Assembly (NCBI GenBank): GCA_017415185.1
Contig: JAFQHZ010000039.1
Span: forward strand, 1 to 64,000
Reading direction: 5' to 3'
From: Candidatus Gastranaerophilales bacterium
Lineage (GTDB): Bacteria > Cyanobacteriota > Vampirovibrionia > Gastranaerophilales > Gastranaerophilaceae
DNA length: 64,000 bases
The notes below the pieces were generated by a model. That model did no database searches, was not told the DNA's origin, and worked only from the letters and a program-made list of their open reading frames with translations. Position 1 is the first letter of the stretch. Every line of letters starts with the position of its first letter. The position numbers and the translations under genes are program-made. Positions 44,155-53,390 of this stretch are shown piece after piece.

Positions 44155-45029
44155 TGTCTGAAGCTGTGAATTTTTATTCAAACAACAAAAAAATATATGA
44201 TGACATAACAGTCCTTGATGGTACTGTTGATTTTGGCGGAAATACAGAATTTATATCAAAATCAGGCATAAAAAAAGATGTTCAAACAGATGCAATCGAA
44301 ATTGTTTTAGATTTAGTTCGAATGGGCAAAATTGACCCTTGGAACATTGATATTGTCGATTTGTATGACAAATATATGGCTCGAATTTCAGAACTAAAAC
44401 AAGACAACTTGCGCTCAGTTGGCAAAGCCTTATTATTTTCGACAACTTTATTAAAAATCAAATCTGATATTTTTCAAGGAATTTCAATTAGTGATTTTGA
44501 AGTTGAACCTTTGGATTATTTTGAAGACGACAATTTTGACGATTCAGACTATGAACAACTGCATATTCCGACAAATAATATTGTTTCTTTTGATGAAGTA
44601 TTACAAAGAAGAACTTCCGTTCGTTTAAATCGCAAAAGGAATGTGACTTTAAAAGATTTGATTCGCCATATCCAATTTTATGAAGAATTAGAAAAAAAAT
44701 ACGCAATTAAATCAGCGCTGGATAGAAAAGAAAGAAGAGTTCGAAACTATGCAAGCCTCAAGGCTCATCAAATCAAAGAATTGGCGCATGATGAATATGT
44801 TGAAGAAGTAGTTGAAAAAATGAGACAAAATTTAGCACAAATTTTATCTCGTGAAGAAAGCATTGAATTAAGGGAACTTTGTTTATTAAATTTTGATAAA
44901 AGTTCTGCTTTCATTGCGCTATTGTTTTTGGCTCGTGAAGAGCAATATGAACTTTATCAAGAAGAATTTTATGGAAAACTTTTTGTCAAAAAAGCAGAAA
45001 AAAATGAAAATGTTGAGGAAGAAAATTAA
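44154..45029 (+). CDS. scpA: Segregation and condensation protein A (kleisin)
   Basis: The kleisin subunit that bridges the SMC heads. 291 residues with an extra N-terminal segment of about 45. The family core starts at DAIEIVLDLVRMGKIDPWNIDIVDL, followed by SVGKALLFSTTLLKIKSD, an acidic linker, and a C-terminal winged-helix part with SREESIELRELCLLNF and SAFIALLFLAREEQYELYQEEFYG. It overlaps smc and scpB by one base each. Confidence 0.96.
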   Translation: MSEAVNFYSNNKKIYDDITVLDGTVDFGGNTEFISKSGIKKDVQTDAIEIVLDLVRMGKIDPWNIDIVDLYDKYMARISELKQDNLRSVGKALLFSTTLLKIKSDIFQGISISDFEVEPLDYFEDDNFDDSDYEQLHIPTNNIVSFDEVLQRRTSVRLNRKRNVTLKDLIRHIQFYEELEKKYAIKSALDRKERRVRNYASLKAHQIKELAHDEYVEEVVEKMRQNLAQILSREESIELRELCLLNFDKSSAFIALLFLAREEQYELYQEEFYGKLFVKKAEKNENVEEEN

Positions 45030-45541
45030 TGGAATCAGCAATTTTAAAATCAAAAATTGAAGCAATATTATTTATCACATCAAAAGCAATGCAACCAATT
45101 GAAATTGCACAACTCTTAGATATTGAAGAAGAAGTAGCACAAGAAGCACTGCTTGACTTAATGTTTGACTATGCTTCAAGAGAAGGTGCGCTTGAAATTG
45201 ATGACGAAGATGGATATATTATCCAAGTTAAAGCAGAGCACATGGATATTGTTGAAAAACTTTGCCCTGTTGAATTATCTCCTGCAGTTATTAAAACTTT
45301 AACTGTAATCGCCCTAAAAGAACCAATCAGACAATCTTATTTAAAAGAAATTCGCCCAAGCGCTTATGAGCATATTTCAGAGCTTCTTGAGCAAGGTTTG
45401 ATTTCTCGTTCAAAAGATAAAAACGGAAGAAGTTTCAATATTAGAACAACAAAAAAATTTCAGGAGTATTTTAAACTTAAGGGCGACATCAAAGCTCTTG
45501 TTAAAAAACTGGATGCAACTCAAGATTTAAAAGATTTGTAA
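45029..45541 (+). CDS. scpB: Segregation and condensation protein B
   Basis: Winged-helix dimer subunit of condensin. 170 residues: KIEAILFITSKAMQPIEIAQ, DEDGYIIQVKAEH, LSPAVIKTLTVIALKEPI, and RSKDKNGRSFNIRTTKKFQEYFKL. Two winged-helix domains are expected. The next gene starts directly after its stop codon. Confidence 0.96.
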   Translation: MESAILKSKIEAILFITSKAMQPIEIAQLLDIEEEVAQEALLDLMFDYASREGALEIDDEDGYIIQVKAEHMDIVEKLCPVELSPAVIKTLTVIALKEPIRQSYLKEIRPSAYEHISELLEQGLISRSKDKNGRSFNIRTTKKFQEYFKLKGDIKALVKKLDATQDLKDL

Positions 45542-46840
45542 ATGTTAATCACTCCCATCACCAAAACAAATATTCAGCCAACAAAATTACAATCACATCA
45601 TTTAGCTCAAATTCAAACAAGAGAGGATGGCTTTGTGTTTGAAAATCAAAATATAAATAAAAAAGTTTTAATAGAAAGAAAAATAATCAAAGAAAATCAA
45701 AATATTAATTCTTTTTATGATTCGATTTCAACACATATCTTTCCTGATTCAAAACTTGCACACAGTTTTTCAAAACTGCTTCAAGGGGGATATATAGCGC
45801 TTTCAACAAGCGCATATAGCGATTTATCAAATCCAAAAAGCGCAATAGCTCTTAAACTTGATAGCACAAAAAACGTTGTTCATCATTGTTGCACCCTTGA
45901 AAATTATATTAGCAAAGGAATTGGCATTGGAATAAATTATTCCAATCTTAAAAACCCAATTGAAGAAATAATATACACAAACAACTATTTTAAAAAAAGA
46001 GAACCCCATCTTCGCCGTCCTCCGGCTGGAATTGGTCTTTTGAATATTACTCATCCTAAAATAATGGATTTTATTGCCCTTAAAGACAACGCAAACTACA
46101 ACGATTGGTGTTTTAATTTGTCTGTTGTAATGGATGACAATTTTTTAACAAAAGTCGACACAAATCAAGACTTAATTTTAGACGATGGAACAAAAATTAA
46201 AGCGAGCGAAGTTTATTCAAAACTTATCGATTCAATGAGAAAAAAAGGTGAACCAGGAATAATTTTTTCAAACGAAAAAGATTTCATTTGCGATTCTTGC
46301 GCAGCAAGCCAATTGAAAGAAAACGAAGCTTTAAACTTGGCTCAAATTAATCTTTCAAAATTTTACAACAAAGAATCCAAAACATTTGACTATGCATTTT
46401 TATCGCAAAGCGCCAACACTTTAACCATGGCGCTTAGAAGAATTGCTCCTGATGGCTTTATTAGCATATTAGGTTATCAAGATTTATTAAATCAAATGGG
46501 ATTAAATTATGGTTCAAAAGAAGCGCTTGAAGTCTTAGAAAAGGCTCTTTTAACCATAAAAGAACAAAGCCAAATTGAAGGAATAAGAATGTGTATTTCA
46601 CCATCAGGCGCAACATCAAGAATCTTAAAAACCACCCCATCAATCGAGCCAATAAACAATACTTACGCAACCTATTGGGATGAAATCGACACAATGGCAG
46701 CAGCTCAAAAATATCTTGATGGCGGAATTTCAAAAACAATCAATTTGAAACCAAACCACACAACTCAAGATGTCGATTTAATTATTCGCTCTTGCTTCCA
46801 ACAAGGAATCAAAGGAGTTACTGTTTTTCCACCGCAATAA
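45542..46840 (+). CDS. Shortened ribonucleotide-reductase-like protein, key residues altered
   Basis: 432 residues that follow the order of the large-subunit barrel of class I/II ribonucleotide reductases: KGIGIGINYSNLKNP, RRPPAGIGLLNITHP, DWCFNLSV, KGEPGIIF, INLSKF, LGYQDLLNQMGLNYGS, CISPSGATSRI..TTPSIEP, and AAAQKYLDGGISKTINL..GIKGVTVF. It lacks an ATP cone and the C-terminal CxxC. In the finger loop DSCAA (251-255) the radical-site Cys seems kept (Cys253), but the usual Asn and Glu are Asp and Ala. The first redox Cys appears replaced by Ala near 101. It starts directly after scpB. An active reductase is doubtful; a repurposed or decaying paralogue is more likely. Confidence 0.65.
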   Translation: MLITPITKTNIQPTKLQSHHLAQIQTREDGFVFENQNINKKVLIERKIIKENQNINSFYDSISTHIFPDSKLAHSFSKLLQGGYIALSTSAYSDLSNPKSAIALKLDSTKNVVHHCCTLENYISKGIGIGINYSNLKNPIEEIIYTNNYFKKREPHLRRPPAGIGLLNITHPKIMDFIALKDNANYNDWCFNLSVVMDDNFLTKVDTNQDLILDDGTKIKASEVYSKLIDSMRKKGEPGIIFSNEKDFICDSCAASQLKENEALNLAQINLSKFYNKESKTFDYAFLSQSANTLTMALRRIAPDGFISILGYQDLLNQMGLNYGSKEALEVLEKALLTIKEQSQIEGIRMCISPSGATSRILKTTPSIEPINNTYATYWDEIDTMAAAQKYLDGGISKTINLKPNHTTQDVDLIIRSCFQQGIKGVTVFPPQ

Positions 46841-47960
46841 ATTCATTCATATTTAGCGCTAACAAACTTTTTATTTCATTAATATCAGCGCAACGACCAA
46901 AAACAATCGCAAAAACAGGCTTTGTTTTATAATCAATTTTCCTTACATCAAGAGGATTAGAGATATTTTTCAAATATTTATCATATTTTATTTCTTTAAT
47001 TGAATTTTTATCTATATTTGATGGAACATCTCCGATTGTGAAATAAAAATAATCATCATTGGCATTTTTTAAAATATCATCCCAATTTGGTTTTTTGTTT
47101 TCCATAAAATAAACATAAGGATTTATACCCCAAGAAAATTGCGCAATATCTGTTATACACCAACCACAAAATCTCATTGGATTAATTTCAATTGGAATGA
47201 TTCCTTTTTGAGAAACTCTTAATTCCAAATGAAAAGGAAAATTTTTATAATTTCCTTCTTTTTCAATTTTATCTAATAGTTCATTAAAAGGCTTTAAATA
47301 TGTTTTAATGATTTCTTTTGAAGAATAATAAATTCTATCTGATACATCATTTTCATCAAAAAAAGGATGTTGAAAAATATTTAATATTGTCGCCTTTCCT
47401 TCACCATCAAAATAAGCATCGATAGCAAATTCCTCTCCTTCAATCATTTCTTCGATTAAAAAATTCGTGCAATCAACAACGCTCAAAGGAAAAACACCTT
47501 TTAATTTTTCAATATCAGAATCAATTTTTGAAAGAACTTTTTCAAATTCAACTTCATTTTTAATTGGATAAACTCCAAAGCTCAAAAACCCAACACAAGG
47601 CTTTAAAACAAAAGGATATTTAAAATCTTTTGAATTTGCTTTTTTCAATTCAAACAATGTTAGCTCTTTAAAATAATAATCAGGATAAATTTTAGAAAGC
47701 ATTTTTCTGAACAAAGCCTTATCTTTGCTAATTTTAATCATTTTTGAAAATTCAGAATCAGGCAAGTTTTCAACTATCCAATCAATCGAATTTTCAGAAT
47801 TTGAATAAAATTTTTCTTCTGTTTTTGCAACTTCGCTTGAAGTTAATTCGCTTTTTTCAAAATAATTTCTTGAAATTTCATTATCTAAAACTTTATATCC
47901 CTGTTTTTTAATTGTTTCAACCAAAAAATCTGAAACATAAGGATTATTTAAAATAAACAT
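46818..47960 (-). CDS. ATP-grasp ligase-like protein
   Basis: 380 residues. ATP-grasp features are present: the FVLKPCVGFLSFGVYPI glycine-rich loop region, NFLIEEMIEGEEFAIDAYFD, and the metal-binding strand IIPIEINPMRFCGWC. Such enzymes join a carboxylate to an amine or thiol via acyl phosphate. The substrate is unknown. It starts directly after the CgeB-like gene's stop, so the two probably act together. The 3' end overlaps the convergent RNR-like gene by 23 bp. Confidence 0.85.
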   Translation of the reverse strand: MFILNNPYVSDFLVETIKKQGYKVLDNEISRNYFEKSELTSSEVAKTEEKFYSNSENSIDWIVENLPDSEFSKMIKISKDKALFRKMLSKIYPDYYFKELTLFELKKANSKDFKYPFVLKPCVGFLSFGVYPIKNEVEFEKVLSKIDSDIEKLKGVFPLSVVDCTNFLIEEMIEGEEFAIDAYFDGEGKATILNIFQHPFFDENDVSDRIYYSSKEIIKTYLKPFNELLDKIEKEGNYKNFPFHLELRVSQKGIIPIEINPMRFCGWCITDIAQFSWGINPYVYFMENKKPNWDDILKNANDDYFYFTIGDVPSNIDKNSIKEIKYDKYLKNISNPLDVRKIDYKTKPVFAIVFGRCADINEIKSLLALNMNEFIAVEKQ

Positions 47961-48890
47961 CTATTCTCCTTGAATTTTTAAAAGCATATTTTTAATGCAA
48001 ATTTTTGAGTCTAATTTCTCTTCAATAATTTTTCTACAATTCTTTGTAATTTTCAAGTATTCATTTGGATTGTTCAAATAATATCTTATTTTTTCTGCTA
48101 AATCTTCAATATTTTTATACTCTGGAACAATATTATTAAATAAATCTAGTTCTTTCCTTTTATCGGAAATCAAAAGCCTTTCGCAAGCCAAAACTTGCAT
48201 TGTTCGATAATTTAAAGAGCCAATACCTTGCGAATTAATATTATAAACAATTTTTGCTTCATTAATAATTTTTGCCATATCTTTTTCATTATCAATAAAA
48301 CCACGATAGCACTCTTTTAAAATCTTTTTGTCATTGTCATTCAAGCGACTAAGCGCATCTTGAAAATGTTTTTCAATAGCATAATAAGAAAAAGAATATT
48401 CAGGAAGAAGTTTATTTAATTCAATAAACAAATTCAATCTTAAATCGGTATCCAATCGCCCCATAAAAACAACATCATTTTTTGGAATAAGAAAATTTTT
48501 ATATATTTTAGTATTAACAAAATGAGGCTGATAAAAATATTTTGTATTTTTTGAAAGCTCTCTATCCCAATAAAAAACATAAATATCAGAATTATTAAGA
48601 TATTTGTTATATTCTAAATATCCAACACCGCTTGTTTTTTCTTCTATGACATCAGAAAAATAAGCAATGCATGGCGTTTTAAGATTGTAATCGATTTTTA
48701 ATTTAATAGGAGAAAAATCATATCCAACAATATAATCGTATTCAAGATTTATAAAATCAGCAAAATTTTCTTGCTTTAATTCATCAAAAACAACAACATC
48801 GAAATCATTTTGCAAAAAACCATCGATAATACTTGAAGTTGTAAGCCTTCCGCCAATGCTATGGGGTAAAATTGCCAATATTTTTTTCAT
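47961..48890 (-). CDS. CgeB-like glycosyltransferase (GT-B fold)
   Basis: 309 residues. The N-terminal Rossmann half begins ILAILPHSIGGRLTTSSIIDG and contains DYIVGYDFSP. The C-terminal half has VVFMGRLDTDLRLN, INSQGIGSLNYRTMQVLACERLL and EDLAEKIRYYLNNP, the pattern of the CgeB/DUF3880-Glyco_trans_1_2 group. It probably transfers a sugar to a surface or protein acceptor. It overlaps recO by one base (TAATG) and abuts the ATP-grasp gene. The pairing suggests a modified glycan or peptide decoration, which is inference. Confidence 0.85.
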   Translation of the reverse strand: MKKILAILPHSIGGRLTTSSIIDGFLQNDFDVVVFDELKQENFADFINLEYDYIVGYDFSPIKLKIDYNLKTPCIAYFSDVIEEKTSGVGYLEYNKYLNNSDIYVFYWDRELSKNTKYFYQPHFVNTKIYKNFLIPKNDVVFMGRLDTDLRLNLFIELNKLLPEYSFSYYAIEKHFQDALSRLNDNDKKILKECYRGFIDNEKDMAKIINEAKIVYNINSQGIGSLNYRTMQVLACERLLISDKRKELDLFNNIVPEYKNIEDLAEKIRYYLNNPNEYLKITKNCRKIIEEKLDSKICIKNMLLKIQGE

Positions 48891-49678
48891 TATGCCTCAA
48901 TAAGAGTTTTGTCCAATACTTCAAAAATTTTCGTTTTTTTGTTGCTTAAATTATCAATATATTTTTTCATAAACAAAAAGCACTTTTCCAAAACTGCAAA
49001 ATTAACCAATTCATCATATTTTGTTTTTTCTTTATAATCAACTTTTGATAATTCAGCCAAAAACAACCTTATTTTGTTATGAATTCTAATTCCATTAACA
49101 TTATCGCCACATTCTAAGCACAAAAAACTTCCCAAAGAATAAGAATAAAAACAACTTTGGGTCAAATCACTTTCCATATTTTTTTGACATTTTGAACAAT
49201 ATTCAAAATCCAAACCCCAGCCCAAAAAATTCATCAATTTAATTTGAAATTTCAATGTCGCAAAAATAACTTCTTCTTTCGTGTTTGCCATTGCAATTTT
49301 TTCATAAGTTGCATAAATTAAATCATAAATTTCAGGATAATTTTCATCCTTATTGTAATCATTTGAACAAAAATTATTCACAAGCTCTGCAACATACATA
49401 GAATACGATAATTTATCTAAATCATTTCTAATTTTAGAAAAAGTATTCACACTCTGAGCTTGTGCGATTGTATCAAGATTTTTGCCTTCAAAAAGCATTA
49501 ATTGATTTGCGATAAACATTTGAACTCGAGCGCCCAATTTAGATTTTGGACGCTTAACTCCTTTTGCAACAGCACGCATTAAACCCTTAGTCTTAGAAAA
49601 CATAACAACAATGCTATCATTATCGTTTAGAGGATAATTTTTAAGGTTTATTGCTTCTGTCATAAAAGATTTTTTCAA
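48890..49678 (-). CDS. recO: DNA repair protein RecO
   Basis: Helps RecA displace single-strand-binding protein and anneals strands. 262 residues: an N-terminal OB fold (ATG-proximal TEAINLKNYPLNDNDSIV, TKGLMRAVAKGVKRPKSKLG), a helical middle (SYSMYVAELVNNF), and a zinc-finger-like Cys set (YCSKCQKNM and LCLECGDN). I prefer the TTG at 49678 because AGGAG lies seven bases upstream; an ATG five codons later has none. It is the third gene of a five-gene leftward run led by pilT. Confidence 0.95.
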   Translation of the reverse strand: MKKSFMTEAINLKNYPLNDNDSIVVMFSKTKGLMRAVAKGVKRPKSKLGARVQMFIANQLMLFEGKNLDTIAQAQSVNTFSKIRNDLDKLSYSMYVAELVNNFCSNDYNKDENYPEIYDLIYATYEKIAMANTKEEVIFATLKFQIKLMNFLGWGLDFEYCSKCQKNMESDLTQSCFYSYSLGSFLCLECGDNVNGIRIHNKIRLFLAELSKVDYKEKTKYDELVNFAVLEKCFLFMKKYIDNLSNKKTKIFEVLDKTLIEA

Positions 49679-49687
49679 AACATTCTC

Positions 49688-51118
49688 CTAAATATTATTA
49701 AAAAAATCTTCCAAAGCGTTGTTCTGAGTGTTTACCTTAACTTGCGGTTTAACCTTTGAAATTATATTTTTATAATGTTCTCTTATATTTATGTCTTTGT
49801 CTAAAACATATATTTCTTTAACATTAGAGCTAACTTTTAGTGCACTTTCAATCAATTTTGAACTTGTTTTATCCGCATAAGAAGGATGGATTAAAAGCCA
49901 AACTTGAGAATTAGCAAGATTAACCAATGCTTTGTTGTAATATTCAATATTTAATAAAGCTTTTTCGCCCGTTGCATATAAATCGGGATACATTGGATTT
50001 TTGCAATTAGGACATTCCAAAACAAGCGGTTTTGCACCTTGAGATTTATCAAGATATTTTTCTTCGCATTCTTCGCAAACAAATAAATTAGATAAACCAT
50101 AAAGAGGAATAATGTTTATTTTATTATCTTCATTTTTTTCATAAAGACCATAAGGAACGCTTAGTGCATCTAATAATTCGCTAAACATTGCACTTTGCGA
50201 ATTAGTAATTAAATTTGTATTGTTTCCCCTGTTTTTTAATTGTTCTAAAACGCCATGAAGCTCATTAATATTTGTATCTGCTTGAGTTGAAATTTCAGAA
50301 ATCAACGCAAACAAATCATCAATTAAAGATTCTTTATCTCTTGAATTTGCAATTATTTCTCTTAATTTTAATATATTTTTTGCTTTTTCATTTGAAACAT
50401 CTTGCCCATAAAAAATTGCAACAGATTTTCTTTCTTCGTTTTTTTCTTCTTCAAAAACTTCTTGCGCAACAAAATTTTCTTCTTGAGAAGCTTCTTGAAT
50501 TTCCTCTTGAATGTTTTCTTGCACGGATTCTTGTTGATTTACAAAATCGTCAATCGTTTCTTTTGCAACTTCTTGATAAGCCTGTTCTTGCGCTTCGTTG
50601 ATTTCTTCTTGTTGGTTTGATTGTTCAAATTCAACCATTTGAGGCTCGTCTTTTGGCGTATTAAAATCTTTAAATGGTTCAGCACTGAACGGGCTTTGAG
50701 TAAAATATTTTACAGGAGCAGGCGCAACAGGCTTTTGAGGGCTAAAAGCATCAAAAGCATTAATTTTTGTTTCTTCCTTTATTGGCTCTTGAACATTTTG
50801 ATTTAAAGAAATAGAAACATCTTGCTGATTTAAACTTTCATAAGGAGAAGTTGCCGTATCTGCTTGCACGCCACCTTGAGCCAAAATATCTTCAATTGTT
50901 GGAGATAAAATATCTTTTACATCTGAAGGAACAGAAGGATTGTTTGAAATTTCAATATAGATTTCTTTTAATAAATCGAGATATTCAAATTTATGCCCAC
51001 TATGATATTTTTCATGAAGCTTATAAGCCCCATCTTTTAACAACTTAAAGTCCATTTTTCTTAATGCAACTTCAAGTCTTTTGATTGTCATAATCTCTGC
51101 TTCTGGAAATGGCGTCAT
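49688..51118 (-). CDS. Protein with a degenerate sirtuin-like domain and a Gln/Glu-rich linker
   Basis: 476 residues. The N-terminal 80 residues are helical, then about 150 residues are Glu/Gln-rich. From about 231 the order of parts follows the Sir2 fold: IFYGQDVS (236-242, place of TGAGIS), LITNSQSAMF (303-312, place of TQNIDGLH), IIPLYG (336-341, place of ELHG), the zinc set CEEC and CPNC (348/351 and 369/372), YPDLYATGE (377-385, place of RPDVVWFGE) and VWLLIHPSY. The catalytic His and the NAD-binding Asn-Asp are not conserved, so deacylase activity is unlikely. AAAGGAG precedes the ATG. It lies between pilT and recO with short gaps. Confidence 0.7.
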   Translation of the reverse strand: MTPFPEAEIMTIKRLEVALRKMDFKLLKDGAYKLHEKYHSGHKFEYLDLLKEIYIEISNNPSVPSDVKDILSPTIEDILAQGGVQADTATSPYESLNQQDVSISLNQNVQEPIKEETKINAFDAFSPQKPVAPAPVKYFTQSPFSAEPFKDFNTPKDEPQMVEFEQSNQQEEINEAQEQAYQEVAKETIDDFVNQQESVQENIQEEIQEASQEENFVAQEVFEEEKNEERKSVAIFYGQDVSNEKAKNILKLREIIANSRDKESLIDDLFALISEISTQADTNINELHGVLEQLKNRGNNTNLITNSQSAMFSELLDALSVPYGLYEKNEDNKINIIPLYGLSNLFVCEECEEKYLDKSQGAKPLVLECPNCKNPMYPDLYATGEKALLNIEYYNKALVNLANSQVWLLIHPSYADKTSSKLIESALKVSSNVKEIYVLDKDINIREHYKNIISKVKPQVKVNTQNNALEDFFNNI

Positions 51119-51136
51119 ATTTACTCCTTTAAATAT

Positions 51137-52234
51137 CTATAATATTGAATCCTCTAGTGAACTATCTTGGTACATGCCTCTGATTCTTTGATCCATTTCA
51201 TTTTTCTCAAGGCTATATTCAAGAGCAGTTTCTCTTGTGATTTTTCCTGCTTGATACAAATTATACAAAGACATGTTCATCGTTGAAATGTTTGATTGCT
51301 TGCTTCTTTGCATAAGCAAATAAACTTCTTCTAATTTGCCTTCTTTAACATAATCAATTACTGTTGGTGTAAATGTTAATATTTCAACCGCAGGCGTTAA
51401 AACGCCATTATTTACAGTTGGAACAAGTTGTTGGTGAACAATTCCACGAATACAATTTGCAAGACGTTTCATAAATTGTTCTTGTCCTGATTCTTCAATA
51501 AAGCCTTTTAATCTGTTTATTGATGCTGCTGTTCCGTTTGTATGAAGAGTTGAAAAAACCAAGTGCCCTGTTTCTGCTGCTTCAATTGCGCTTAACAAAG
51601 TGTCTTTATCTCTAATTTCACCAACAAGCATAACATCAGGGTCTTGACGAAGAGCATATTTAATGCCCGTTTTAAAATCAGAAACATCAATATCAAGGCT
51701 TCTTTGAGTAACAATAGATTTTTTATCCTCGTACACAAATTCAACAGGGTCTTCTATTGTAACAATATGCCTTTTATATTTTTGATTAATAATTTCAATC
51801 AAGCTTGCTAATGTTGTAGATTTTCCTGAGCCTGTTGCTCCTGTGACAAAAACAATGCCGTTATTGAAATTTGTGTATTCTCTTAAATATTCAGGTAAAG
51901 CTAATTCTTTTAAATTTTTTATGTAATAAGGAATTGTTCTGAATGTAAATTTGCCATGGTATATGTCTTTACAATAATTAACCCTATATCTTGAAACACC
52001 TTTTATTTCATAAATATAGTCAATGTCCTGAATTTCACTAATTCTTTTTAGATATTCTTTAGGTAATGTGTGTTCTAAAATTCTGTTAATATCTTCATAA
52101 GTTATTACCTCTGAAGCAATTTTATAAATTTCCCCATTAATTCTCAACGAAGGGGCTTTATTACAGTTAATATGTATATCCGAAGCTTGCGCTTTATGTG
52201 ATTTTTTCAAAAAATCATCTAAATTGAATGCCAA
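51137..52234 (-). CDS. pilT: PilT-type retraction ATPase of type IV pili
   Basis: Hexameric ATPase powering pilus retraction and twitching motility, on the inner face of the membrane. 365 residues: ASDIHI, Walker A TGATGSGKST (131-140), the Asp box TIEDPVEFVY, Walker B VMLVGEIRD and the His box TGHLVFSTLHTNG, ending with the AIRNLI-like retraction region replaced by LEYSLEKNEMDQRIRG. The start is TTG, eight bases after AAGGAG. Four further genes follow leftwards with small gaps. No other pilus gene is in the window. Confidence 0.95.
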   Translation of the reverse strand: MAFNLDDFLKKSHKAQASDIHINCNKAPSLRINGEIYKIASEVITYEDINRILEHTLPKEYLKRISEIQDIDYIYEIKGVSRYRVNYCKDIYHGKFTFRTIPYYIKNLKELALPEYLREYTNFNNGIVFVTGATGSGKSTTLASLIEIINQKYKRHIVTIEDPVEFVYEDKKSIVTQRSLDIDVSDFKTGIKYALRQDPDVMLVGEIRDKDTLLSAIEAAETGHLVFSTLHTNGTAASINRLKGFIEESGQEQFMKRLANCIRGIVHQQLVPTVNNGVLTPAVEILTFTPTVIDYVKEGKLEEVYLLMQRSKQSNISTMNMSLYNLYQAGKITRETALEYSLEKNEMDQRIRGMYQDSSLEDSIL

Positions 52235-52295
52235 TTCTTAAACTCCTTAATAACTAATTTTATTTTATAATTTAATTTTAAGCTTGGCAATTTAT

Positions 52296-52322
52296 TTAAC
52301 AAAGTTATTTTTCTGTTACAAT
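52296..52322 (+). promoter_or_regulatory. Possible apt-rimM-trmD promoter
   Basis: TTAACA (52296-52301) and TACAAT (52317-52322) with a short 15-bp spacer, 28 bp before the apt ATG. It is a reasonable but not compelling match. Confidence 0.4.
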
Positions 52323-52350
52323 ATTAAAGTAATTAATAAGGAATCAAAGA

Positions 52351-52878
52351 ATGCAAGAAAACATCCAAAAAATTAAAAGTATGATTAGAGATATCCCTAA
52401 TTTTCCAAAAGAAGGAATTTTATTTCGTGATATCACAACAGCATTAAAAGACGCACAAACTTTAAAATTAACAGTGGATGAAATTTATGAAGCATTCAAA
52501 GACGAAAAAATTGATTATATTGCAGGAATTGAGTCTCGTGGCTTTATTTATGGAATGCCTTTAGCATACAAACTTGGTTGCGGTTTTATTCCTGTTCGAA
52601 AACCAAACAAATTGCCAGCAGAAGTTATTTCGCAAGAATATGAACTTGAATATGGTACAGACAAAATTGAAATCCACAAAGATGCTCTTAAAAAAGGGGA
52701 TAGGGTTTTAATTGTTGACGATTTACTTGCAACAGGAGGAACAGCAGCAGCCGCAGCAAGCTTAGTTTCGCAAGTTGCAGATGTAGTTGGAATGGCTTTT
52801 GTAATTGAACTTGTTGATTTAAAAGGAAAAGACAAGCTTCCAAAAGACATTAAAGTTGTTTCATTGGTAAAATATTAA
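52351..52878 (+). CDS. apt: Adenine phosphoribosyltransferase
   Basis: Salvages adenine with PRPP to AMP. 175 residues: [54 protein letters not shown] and the PRPP-binding loop [22 protein letters not shown] precedes the ATG. It overlaps rimM by one base (TAATG). The pairing with rimM-trmD is not the standard one with rpsP. Confidence 0.97.
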   Translation: MQENIQKIKSMIRDIPNFPKEGILFRDITTALKDAQTLKLTVDEIYEAFKDEKIDYIAGIESRGFIYGMPLAYKLGCGFIPVRKPNKLPAEVISQEYELEYGTDKIEIHKDALKKGDRVLIVDDLLATGGTAAAAASLVSQVADVVGMAFVIELVDLKGKDKLPKDIKVVSLVKY

Positions 52879-53390
52879 TGAAAAAAGAAGATTTTATTTC
52901 AATAGGAAAAATTACAAACTTTTTTGGCATAAAAGGCGAAGCAAAAGTTGGTTTTGACAATGAAAATCAAATTAAAAACGCCAAAAGTGTTTTTATACTT
53001 GATGACGAATCTTGTTGCGAATTAAAAATCAAATCAATTCGTTTTCATAAAAATTTTGCAATAATAAAATTCGAAGGAATAGACGACATCAATGAGCTTC
53101 TTCAATACAAAGGTCAAAGAATCTTTACCCCAAAAAAAGAAGCCCTAAACAAGCTTGAAAAAGACGAATTCTTAATTCAAGATTTAATCGGTTGCGTTGT
53201 TTATAATGAACAAAATGAAAAAATCGGAGAAGTTGTTAATATTTCAACAAATTCTTCTCAAGACCTTTTAAATATCAAAAATGGCTTTGGTAAAGTTGAT
53301 TTGGTTCCTTTTGTTAATGAATTTTTCCCAATTGTTGATATTAAAAACAAAAAAATCATCATAAAACCAATCGAAGGACTTTTATCTTGA
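52878..53390 (+). CDS. rimM: Ribosome maturation factor RimM
   Basis: Assists assembly of the 30S head. 170 residues: the N-terminal domain SIGKITNFFGIKGEAKV, the YKGQRIF strand, and the C-terminal PRC-barrel LIQDLIGCVVYNEQNEKIGEVV ending DLVPFVNEFFPIVDIKNKKI. It overlaps trmD by four bases. Confidence 0.96.
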   Translation: MKKEDFISIGKITNFFGIKGEAKVGFDNENQIKNAKSVFILDDESCCELKIKSIRFHKNFAIIKFEGIDDINELLQYKGQRIFTPKKEALNKLEKDEFLIQDLIGCVVYNEQNEKIGEVVNISTNSSQDLLNIKNGFGKVDLVPFVNEFFPIVDIKNKKIIIKPIEGLLS

